From NCBI GenBank assembly GCA_036556695.1, contig DATBIY010000013.1, positions 1 to 64,000 on the forward strand: DNA of 64,000 nucleotides, given 5' to 3'. The position numbers and the translations under genes were made by a program. Positions 17,289 to 23,648 of this stretch are shown piece after piece. Position 1 is the stretch's first letter. Each line of letters begins with the position of its first letter. This DNA is from DASSCW01 sp036556695 (GTDB taxonomy: Bacteria > Chloroflexota > Limnocylindria > QHBO01). The notes under the pieces were generated by a model. That model was not told the DNA's origin. It ran no database searches and saw only the letters and a list, made by a program, of their open reading frames with translations.

Positions 17289-17597
17289 ATGGCGTCCGGT
17301 GATCGCGTGTGGGAGGTTTTCCAGCAGGAGTCGGAGGGGGATCCGATGGTCCATGGCGGGAACGTGCGCGCGCCGGACGAGGAACTGGCGCTGCACTACG
17401 CGCGCGAGTTCTACGGCCGGCGGCAGGAGAGCCATCGGCTGTGGGTGGTGCCCCGCGACGCCATCATCGAACTCGACGATCCGGACCTGCTGCAGCCGCC
17501 GTTCGATCGCTCCCACAAGCGGCCGGGCGGCTACATCATCAAGCACAAGCTGGAGGCCGCCAAGGCGCGCGCCGCGCAGGACGGCGGCGGGTCATGA
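17289..17597 (+). CDS. paaB: Phenylacetyl-CoA epoxidase subunit PaaB
   Basis: A 102-residue small subunit that bridges PaaAC heterodimers. W-E-V-F-Q-Q-E-S-E-G-D-P-M-V-H-G-G-N-V plus A-R-E-F-Y-G-R-R-Q-E are diagnostic. It has its own TAGGCT box 6 nt before the ATG. Its stop overlaps the paaC start by ATGA. Confidence 0.95.
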   Translation: MASGDRVWEVFQQESEGDPMVHGGNVRAPDEELALHYAREFYGRRQESHRLWVVPRDAIIELDDPDLLQPPFDRSHKRPGGYIIKHKLEAAKARAAQDGGGS

Positions 17598-18367
17598 GCG
17601 ACTGGGACCTGGACGCCGCGCAGCGCGACGCGCTGGCCGCGCTGCTGCTGACGCTGGCCGACGACGAGTTCGTGCTCGGCTTCTGGGACTCCGAGTGGAC
17701 CGGCATCGCGCCCATGCTGGAGGAGGACGTGGCCACCAGCAGCATCAGCCAGGACGAGATCGGGCACGCCAGGGCGTGGTACGAGCTGCTGGCCTCCCTG
17801 ACCGATGACAACGCCGACCGGCTGGCCTTCGGCCGCGCACCGGAGGAATACCGGCACGCGGCGCTCCTCAATCACGCGCGAACCGACTGGGCCTTCACCG
17901 TGGCACGCCGCTTCCTGTACGAGCAGGCCGATGCCACTCGCCTCGAGGCGCTGAGCCGCTCCTCTCAGGCCCCGGTTGCCGAACTGGCGGCCAAGATGCG
18001 CCGCGAGGAGACGTACCACCTCATGCACTTCGAGGTATGGCTGCGGCGCATGGCCGAGGCCGGCGGCGAGGCGCGGCGGCGCCTGGCCGAGGCACTGCAG
18101 CGGCTCTGGCCGGAGGCCCAGGCCGTCCTCGCGCCGCTGTTCGGCGAGGAGGCGCTGCTGGCGGCAGGCATCCTTCCGGAGCCGATGGAATCCCTGCGCG
18201 CACGCTGGGTGGAGCGCATCCAGGCCACGCTGGCGGCCAACGGGCTACCGCAACTGCCGGCGGTCGAGCCGGACCCGCAGGGGCGGACGCACCGCACCGA
18301 TGACTTCGCCTGGCTGCACGGCCAGTTCACCATGGTGGCCCGCTCCGACGAGGCAGCAACGTGGTAG
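17594..18367 (+). CDS. paaC: Phenylacetyl-CoA epoxidase subunit PaaC
   Basis: A 257-residue ferritin-like structural partner of PaaA. S-Q-D-E-I-G-H-A-R-A-W-Y and R-R-E-E-T-Y-H-L-M-H lie at the helices that in PaaA bind iron; in characterised complexes PaaC itself is catalytically silent. Translationally coupled to both paaB (ATGA) and paaD (7-nt overlap). Confidence 0.95.
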   Translation: MSDWDLDAAQRDALAALLLTLADDEFVLGFWDSEWTGIAPMLEEDVATSSISQDEIGHARAWYELLASLTDDNADRLAFGRAPEEYRHAALLNHARTDWAFTVARRFLYEQADATRLEALSRSSQAPVAELAAKMRREETYHLMHFEVWLRRMAEAGGEARRRLAEALQRLWPEAQAVLAPLFGEEALLAAGILPEPMESLRARWVERIQATLAANGLPQLPAVEPDPQGRTHRTDDFAWLHGQFTMVARSDEAATW

Positions 18368-18894
18368 TGCAGGCCGCAGTACGCGATCCGCGGGAGCTGG
18401 CGGTGCGGGCGGCGCTGGACGAGATTCCGGACCCGGAGATCCCGGCCATCAGCGTGGTCGAGCTGGGCGTCATCGGTGAGGTGGCCTTTGAGCCGCGGCG
18501 CGAGGGCGGGGAGCGGCTCAGCGTGGAGCTGCTGCCCACCTTCGTGGGCTGCCCGGCGATCGACGTCATGCGGCAGCAGATCGGGGAGCGGCTCACCGCG
18601 CTGAACGTGGCGGACGAGGTGGAGGTGCGGCTGACCTTCGCGCCCCCTTGGACATCGGACCGGATCAGCCCGGAGGGACGCGAGAAGCTGCGAGGCAGCG
18701 GGTTCGCGCCACCGCTCCGCATTGGTCCATCCTTCGACGGCCAGGAGCTGCAGATGTACCTGGCCCAGGCCACCTGCCCGTATTGCGGATCGCAGAACAC
18801 CACCCTGGACAACCCATTCGGGCCGACGCTGTGCCGGGCCATCTACCACTGCGACAACTGCCGCCAGCCGTTCGAGCAGTTCAAATCCGTCTGA
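18361..18894 (+). CDS. paaD: PaaD (PaaJ), DUF59 domain-zinc ribbon maturation factor
   Basis: A 177-residue protein: an N-terminal MIP18/DUF59 domain (I-P-D-P-E-I-P-A-I-S and F-V-G-C-P-A-I-D-V-M) and a C-terminal zinc ribbon (C-P-Y-C-G-S and Y-H-C-D-N-C). PaaD is thought to help assemble the metal or Fe-S cofactors of the epoxidase system. GTG start inside paaC. The next gene is thrS, so the usual reductase gene paaE does not follow. Confidence 0.93.
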   Translation: MVVQAAVRDPRELAVRAALDEIPDPEIPAISVVELGVIGEVAFEPRREGGERLSVELLPTFVGCPAIDVMRQQIGERLTALNVADEVEVRLTFAPPWTSDRISPEGREKLRGSGFAPPLRIGPSFDGQELQMYLAQATCPYCGSQNTTLDNPFGPTLCRAIYHCDNCRQPFEQFKSV

Positions 18895-18900
18895 AGGCGC

Positions 18901-18906
18901 TACCCT
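18901..18906 (+). promoter_or_regulatory. -10 box for thrS
   Basis: TACCCT, 7 nt before the thrS ATG and only 7 nt past the paaD stop. There is no SD, so thrS probably has a leaderless transcript of its own. Confidence 0.6.
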
Positions 18907-18913
18907 TCGGCCC

Positions 18914-20737
18914 ATGGCGATTGACTCGGACGAGATTCGTTCCGACGCTGCCGACCTGCTGGATGCCGGCGCCCACGACCGGCTCGACACCATGCGTCAT
19001 TCGGCGGCGCACATCATGGCCGCGGCGGTGCTGGAGCTGTTCCCGGAGGCCAAGCTGGGCATCGGCCCGGCGATTCGGGACGGCTTCTACTACGACTTCG
19101 ACCTGCCCCGCGCGCTGACCCCGGCCGACCTCGAGGCCATCGAGGAGCGGATGCGCGCCCAGGTGGGGGCCAACCTGCCGTTCGAACGTTCCGAGCTCGA
19201 CCGCGAGGCCGCACTGAACCAGCTGGAGAACGAGGGACAGGACTACAAGGTCGAGATCGTCCGCGAGCTCCCCGAGGCCAACGCCCAGATCGTCAGCTTT
19301 TACCGCCATGGCTCGTTCAACGACCTGTGCCGCGGGCCGCACGTCGCGACCACCGGCGACCTTGGCCCGTTCAAGCTGCTGAACTCGGCCGGCGCCTACT
19401 GGCGCGGCGACGAGAAGCGGCCAATGCTGCAGCGCATCTACGGCACGGTCTGGGAGTCGCAGGCCGACCTGGACCGCTACCTGTGGCGCCTGGAAGAGGC
19501 GAAGAAGCGCGACCACCGCAAGCTCGGCCGCGACCTGGAGCTGTTCACCTTCCATCCCGAGTCGCCGGCGGCGCCGTTCTTCCATCCGCGCGGCATGGCC
19601 ATGTGGCGCGCACTGGAGGACTGGTCGCGCGAGGTGCGACGTTCCGGCGGCTTCGTCGAGGTGCGCACGCCAAGCCTGGTCCGCAAGGAGATGTGGGAGA
19701 CCTCCGGCCACTGGGAGCTCTACCAGGACAACATGTTCGTGCTGGACGACTACGGCCACCTGTCGGGCTTGAAGCCGATGAACTGCCCCCAGGAGATCCT
19801 GGTCTACAAGACCCGCGCGCACTCGTACCGCGAGCTGCCCATCCGCTTCGCCGACTACTCCGTCCTGTTCCGCAAGGAGCTGACCGGCGCGCTGTCTGGC
19901 ATGTTCCGGGTGCGACAGCTGGTCCAGGACGACTCGCACGTCTTCTGCCGCGACGACCAGGTCATCGAGGAGATCAACCTGGCGCTGGACCTGGTGCGCA
20001 GGCAGTTCGCGCCGTTCGGCATCACGCCCACCTTCAAGCTCGCCACCCGGCCCGAGAAGCGGCTCGGCTCCGACGAGTTCTGGGACATGGCCGAGGGCAA
20101 GCTGAAGACGGCGCTCGAGGAGTCCGGCACGCCGTACACCCTAGACCCGGGCGGCGCGGCCTTCTCCGCGCCGAAGATCGACATCTTCTTCGAGGACGCG
20201 CTCGGGCGAGAGTGGCAGAACGCGACCGTGCAGCTGGACTACCAGCTGCCCCAGCGCTTCGACCTGGAGTACCGCGCGGCCGACGGCGGCTTCGAGCGGC
20301 CGGCGATCATCCACTACGCCATCTACGGTTCGTTCGAGCGGTTCATGGCGGTGATCACCGAGCACTTCGCCGGCGCCTTCCCGCTGTGGATGGCGCCCGT
20401 GCAGGTGATGGTCATCCCCATCGCCGACCGTCACCTGGAGTACGCCGCTCGCGTGCGACAGGCCCTGGCCGATGCGGGGCTGCGGGTCGAGGTGGACGAC
20501 CGCTCGGAGCGCATGCAGGCCAAGGTCCGCGACGCGCAGGAGCAGAAGATCCCGGTGATGCTGGTGGTGGGGGATCGGGATGCCGAGGCCGGGGCCGTCT
20601 CCCCACGGCTGCGCACCGGCGAGTCGTCGCAGGGCGTGCCGCTGGACGAGTTCGTGTCCGACATCGCCGGTCGCGCGCAGCGACGTGAGCTGTGGCCCTA
20701 CGCCGAGGACGCCGGGGAGGCGGCTGCCAGCGCATGA
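18914..20737 (+). CDS. thrS: Threonyl-tRNA synthetase lacking the TGS domain
   Basis: A 607-residue class II synthetase. The start falls directly at the editing domain (H-S-A-A-H at about 28-32 and L-C-R-G-P-H near 138, both needed for Ser-tRNA hydrolysis). The catalytic core has the three class II motifs, with N-C-P as the Cys of the zinc site (M-N-C-P), F-R-K-E-L and a later H-Y-A-I-Y-G-S-F-E-R, and an anticodon-binding domain ends the protein. Typical bacterial enzymes carry a further N-terminal TGS domain of about 60 residues, absent here with a leaderless -10 box 7 nt upstream of the ATG. Confidence 0.96.
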   Translation: MAIDSDEIRSDAADLLDAGAHDRLDTMRHSAAHIMAAAVLELFPEAKLGIGPAIRDGFYYDFDLPRALTPADLEAIEERMRAQVGANLPFERSELDREAALNQLENEGQDYKVEIVRELPEANAQIVSFYRHGSFNDLCRGPHVATTGDLGPFKLLNSAGAYWRGDEKRPMLQRIYGTVWESQADLDRYLWRLEEAKKRDHRKLGRDLELFTFHPESPAAPFFHPRGMAMWRALEDWSREVRRSGGFVEVRTPSLVRKEMWETSGHWELYQDNMFVLDDYGHLSGLKPMNCPQEILVYKTRAHSYRELPIRFADYSVLFRKELTGALSGMFRVRQLVQDDSHVFCRDDQVIEEINLALDLVRRQFAPFGITPTFKLATRPEKRLGSDEFWDMAEGKLKTALEESGTPYTLDPGGAAFSAPKIDIFFEDALGREWQNATVQLDYQLPQRFDLEYRAADGGFERPAIIHYAIYGSFERFMAVITEHFAGAFPLWMAPVQVMVIPIADRHLEYAARVRQALADAGLRVEVDDRSERMQAKVRDAQEQKIPVMLVVGDRDAEAGAVSPRLRTGESSQGVPLDEFVSDIAGRAQRRELWPYAEDAGEAAASA

Positions 20738-21099
20738 GGAAGATGCGGGGGGTGGGGCAGCTGGCCCTGGCATCGGGTGATCCACATCGCGCCGCCGAGT
20801 TCTACGAGTCGGCGTTCGGCTTCGTGCGCCGCGCCGCCGACGAGTCAGGTGTGGACCTGGAGCTGGCCGGCTTCGAGCTGAGCTTCCGCCGTTCCGAGCG
20901 ACCGAGCCGCGAGGGGCTGCAGATCGGCTTCCGGCTAGAGACGGCCGGCGAGGTGGATGCCTGGGCGCAGGAGCTGGCCCAGCGCGGCTTCGCGCTGGCC
21001 GCACCGCCCTCCGGAGACAGGTGGGAAGGGATGCGCTCATTCCGCCTGGCCGATCCCGAAGGACGGCAGGTCGCGGTCTTCTACGCGTATCCGGACTGA
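20734..21099 (+). CDS. VOC superfamily protein
   Basis: A 121-residue VOC protein coupled to thrS by an ATGA overlap. G-Q-L-A-L-A-S-G-D-P-H-R-A-A-E-F-Y-E-S-A-F-G-F and the C-terminal L-A-D-P-E-G-R-Q-V-A-V-F-Y are typical. The coupling suggests co-expression with the synthetase but no functional link is evident. Confidence 0.85.
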   Translation: MRKMRGVGQLALASGDPHRAAEFYESAFGFVRRAADESGVDLELAGFELSFRRSERPSREGLQIGFRLETAGEVDAWAQELAQRGFALAAPPSGDRWEGMRSFRLADPEGRQVAVFYAYPD

Positions 21100-21120
21100 C
21101 CACGCGACGGTCCACGCTCG

Positions 21121-21149
21121 TTGACCGGCCCTCCCGGAGCGGGTAGAAT
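21121..21149 (+). promoter_or_regulatory. Canonical promoter of the infC-rpmI-rplT operon
   Basis: TTGACC (21121-21126), a 17-nt spacer and TAGAAT (21144-21149): the best sigma-70-type match in the window. Transcription should start near 21156, leaving a leader of about 70 nt before infC. Confidence 0.85.
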
Positions 21150-21172
21150 CCTGCGGCGTTTGCGTGGAAGTC

Positions 21173-21202
21173 GGCCACCCGTCTGTATCGGCTCGGGTGG
21201 CC
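21173..21202 (+). promoter_or_regulatory. Leader hairpin of infC (possible attenuator or L20 site)
   Basis: A perfect 8-bp stem GGCCACCC (21173-21180) with GGGTGGCC (21195-21202), a 14-nt loop, then TGTTTGTTG. The position in the leader and the following T-rich run fit a terminator-like attenuator. In other bacteria infC leaders are controlled by L20 binding or termination; whether this hairpin is the same element is inference. Confidence 0.55.
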
Positions 21203-21224
21203 TGTTTGTTGAAGGAGTCGCGGC

Positions 21225-21920
21225 ATAGCAAGGGACCTGCGAGTCAACGAAATGATCCGGATCCGCGAGGTGCGGGTCATCGATGACGAAAACCAGCAGC
21301 TGGGTGTGATGCCCACCTTCAGGGCACTCGCGCTGGCGCAGGAGAAGGGGCTCGATCTCGTCGAGGTCGCGCCCACCGCGGTCCCGCCGGTGTGCCGCAT
21401 CCTCGACTACGGCCAGTACAAGTACGAGCTGCAGAAGCGCGAGCGCGAGGCCAAGAAGAAGCAGAAGTCGCAGACCTTCAAGGAGATCCGGCTTCGGGTC
21501 AAGATCGACGTCAACGATCTGCGGACCAAGCTTCGACGGGCGGGGCAGTTCCTGGACGAGGGAGACCGCGTCAAGGTGACCGTCCAGTTCCGAGGCCGCG
21601 AGATGAGCCACGCCAATTTGGGGCGTGACCTCCTCGACCGGGCCGCCGAGCTCCTGACGGAGCACGGCACGGTGGAGCGACCGCCGCTCCTGGAGGGCCG
21701 GAACATGTACATCGTGATGGCCCCGCTGGAGAAGCGGGCGGAGAAGCAACCGAAGAGCGAGGGCGAGGCGGCGCAGGCGCCGGCCGCCCAGGCCGCGGCC
21801 CCGGCGAACGGGGGAGAGACGATCGGCGACGCGCTCGCCGCCAAGGGCAAGGCACCGGCCGCCACGGCCGAGCCACCGGCCCCGGCAGACGAAGCGCAGC
21901 AGCCGGCAGAACAGGGATAG
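21225..21920 (+). CDS. infC: Translation initiation factor IF-3 with probable AUA start
   Basis: About 231 residues. The conserved family N-terminus (L-R-V-N-E-M-I-R-I-R-E-V-R-V-I-D) begins upstream of the first in-frame ATG (21252), so translation must start earlier. A TGA at 21210-21212 bounds the frame, leaving ATA at 21225 with AGGAG (21213-21217) 7 nt upstream as the only well-placed start. Rare AUN starts are the known basis of IF-3 autoregulation. The two IF3 domains are complete, followed by an unusual Ala/Pro/Glu-rich tail of about 55 residues. Confidence 0.9.
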   Translation: MARDLRVNEMIRIREVRVIDDENQQLGVMPTFRALALAQEKGLDLVEVAPTAVPPVCRILDYGQYKYELQKREREAKKKQKSQTFKEIRLRVKIDVNDLRTKLRRAGQFLDEGDRVKVTVQFRGREMSHANLGRDLLDRAAELLTEHGTVERPPLLEGRNMYIVMAPLEKRAEKQPKSEGEAAQAPAAQAAAPANGGETIGDALAAKGKAPAATAEPPAPADEAQQPAEQG

Positions 21921-21922
21921 CA

Positions 21923-22120
21923 GTGCCGAAGATCAAGACCCACAAGGGGACAGCCAAGCGCTACAAGAAGACCGGATCCGGGAAGTGGGTCCGGCCGAAG
22001 GCGTGGCGTGGCCATCACCTGGAGATCAAGTCCAGCCGCCGCACGCGCCGCTACGCGGGCAAGGCGGTCGTCTCCAAGGCGCACAAGGAGCAGCTCGAGC
22101 GGCTGCTCCCGTACGCGTAG
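21923..22120 (+). CDS. rpmI: 50S ribosomal protein L35
   Basis: A 65-residue basic protein: M-P-K-I-K-T-H-K-G-T-A-K-R-Y-K and a C-terminal R-L-L-P-Y are standard L35. GTG start 2 nt after the infC stop, so translation is coupled. Confidence 0.97.
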   Translation: MPKIKTHKGTAKRYKKTGSGKWVRPKAWRGHHLEIKSSRRTRRYAGKAVVSKAHKEQLERLLPYA

Positions 22121-22129
22121 GGCCGGCTG

Positions 22130-22489
22130 ATGGCACGCGTCAAGCGCGGCGTCGCCGCTCACCGTCGCCACAAGCGCCTGCTGGCACAGGCCTCCGGCCG
22201 CCGTGGCACCCGCTCCACGCTGGTGCGCCCCGCGCGCGAGGCCCTGTTCCACGCGCTGGTCTACGCCTACCGCGACCGCAAGGCACGGAAGCGCGACATG
22301 CGCCGCCTGTGGATCGAGCGCATCAATGCCGCCTCCCGGCAGCACGGCCTGCCGTACGGGCGCTTCATCGCCGGCCTGAAGCAGGCCGGCGTGGAAGTGG
22401 ATCGCAAGGTGCTGGCCGACCTGGCGGTCCGCGAGCCGGCGGCATTCGCCACCATGGTCGAAACCGCAAAGTCCTCGTTTACCAGCTAG
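22130..22489 (+). CDS. rplT: 50S ribosomal protein L20
   Basis: A 119-residue rRNA-binding assembly protein. M-A-R-V-K-R-G-V-A-A-H-R-R-H-K, an Arg/Lys-rich helix, then R-R-L-W-I-E-R-I-N-A-A and Y-G-R-F-I-A-G-L-K are typical. L20 commonly represses its own operon by binding the infC leader, which makes the leader hairpin at 21173 a natural candidate target. Confidence 0.97.
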   Translation: MARVKRGVAAHRRHKRLLAQASGRRGTRSTLVRPAREALFHALVYAYRDRKARKRDMRRLWIERINAASRQHGLPYGRFIAGLKQAGVEVDRKVLADLAVREPAAFATMVETAKSSFTS

Positions 22490-22540
22490 CCGGCGTCGCG
22501 CACGCCGGCACCACGGCCCTGCTCCGAATGCGGAGCGGGG
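22489..22540 (+). terminator. Two hairpins between rplT and pheS
   Basis: First: GCCGGCGT (22489-22496) with ACGCCGGC (22502-22509), 8 perfect pairs beginning inside the rplT stop codon. Second: arms 22517-22526 and 22531-22540 around an AATG loop, one G-T wobble, followed by TCGTTCGTTT. The second hairpin and T-rich run look like an intrinsic terminator, or an attenuator ahead of pheS, whose start lies directly after. Confidence 0.6.
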
Positions 22541-22550
22541 TCGTTCGTTT

Positions 22551-23648
22551 ATGGCCGATGATCCACATGGACCGATGAACGACCTTCAGCAGCGGCTCGA
22601 ACAGCTCAGGACCGATGCCACCGCCCGCCTCTCGGCAGCCGCCGATGCCGCGGCGGTGGAGGAGGTGCGCCACGAACTGCTCGGCCGCTCCGGCGAGCTG
22701 ACGGGCCTGATGCGCAGCCTGGGCCAGGCACCGCCAGATGTGCGGCCCGCGCTGGGCCGGCTGGCCAACGAGGTGCGCGGCCAGCTCGACGAGGCGATCC
22801 GTCGACGGCTGGCTGACGTATCGGCCGGTGCGCTGGAGGCTCGCCTGGAGGCCGAGCGGCTGGATATGAGCGCGCCGGGCCGCCCGGTCCGCATCGGCCA
22901 CCTGCATCCCACGCTCACCGCGGAGCGCGACTTCCGCGAGATCTTCCACGCCTTCGGCTTCGAGGTGTTCGAAGGGCCGGAGATCGAGACCGACTGGTGG
23001 AACTTCGAGGCGCTCAACATCCCGCCCGACCACCCGGCCCGCGACCTGTGGGACACGCTGTACGTGGCGGAGCCGGGAAGCGATCCGCCGCGCCCCGCCG
23101 AGGACGGCACCATCCTGCGCACCCACACCTCGCCGGGGCAGGTGCGCGCGATGCGGACGCTGACCCCGCCCATCCGGGTGATCATCCCCGGGCGCTGCTT
23201 CCGCTACGAGAACGTGGCCGCCGACCGCAACTTCGAGTTCTTCCAGATCGAGGGGCTGGTCATCGACCATGACACCAGCCTGGCCGATCTGAAGGGCCTG
23301 CTTGAGGAGTTCGCCCGCGCGCTGTACGGGAACGAGACGCGGACCCGCTTCCGCCCGGGCTACTACCCCTTCACCGAGCCGAGCGTGGCGTTCGACATCA
23401 GCTGCCAGGTGTGCGGCGGCGTGGGATGCCCGGTCTGCAAGAAGACCGGCTGGGTGACGATCCTGGGCGCCGGCATGGTGCATCCCACGGTGATCCGCCA
23501 CGGCGGACTGGATCCCGACGAGTACCAGGGCTACGCCATCGGCTTCGGCCTGGACCGGGTCGCCATGAACCGCCACGGCATCCGCGACATGCGCCAGCTG
23601 ATGCGTGCCGACCTGCGCTTCATCGAGCAGTTCCCGGGAGGCCGCTAG
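22551..23648 (+). CDS. pheS: Phenylalanyl-tRNA synthetase alpha subunit
   Basis: A 365-residue class II subunit: an N-terminal coiled-coil arm (about 10-90) and a catalytic domain with H-P-T-L-T-A-E-R-D-F-R-E-I-F, the Phe-binding F-E-G-P-E-I-E-T-D-W-W-N-F-E-A-L-N, T-H-T-S-P-G-Q and a C-terminal G-F-G-L-D-R motif 3. A C-Q-V-C-G-G-V-G-C-P-V-C cluster near residue 285 could bind zinc. An ATG at 22575 is a possible alternative start. Followed directly by pheT. Confidence 0.97.
   Translation: MADDPHGPMNDLQQRLEQLRTDATARLSAAADAAAVEEVRHELLGRSGELTGLMRSLGQAPPDVRPALGRLANEVRGQLDEAIRRRLADVSAGALEARLEAERLDMSAPGRPVRIGHLHPTLTAERDFREIFHAFGFEVFEGPEIETDWWNFEALNIPPDHPARDLWDTLYVAEPGSDPPRPAEDGTILRTHTSPGQVRAMRTLTPPIRVIIPGRCFRYENVAADRNFEFFQIEGLVIDHDTSLADLKGLLEEFARALYGNETRTRFRPGYYPFTEPSVAFDISCQVCGGVGCPVCKKTGWVTILGAGMVHPTVIRHGGLDPDEYQGYAIGFGLDRVAMNRHGIRDMRQLMRADLRFIEQFPGGR

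Noticed and set aside
22490..22550. T-box riboswitch before pheS
   Set aside because: The gap is only about 60 nt and lacks the T-box sequence; simple hairpins explain it better.
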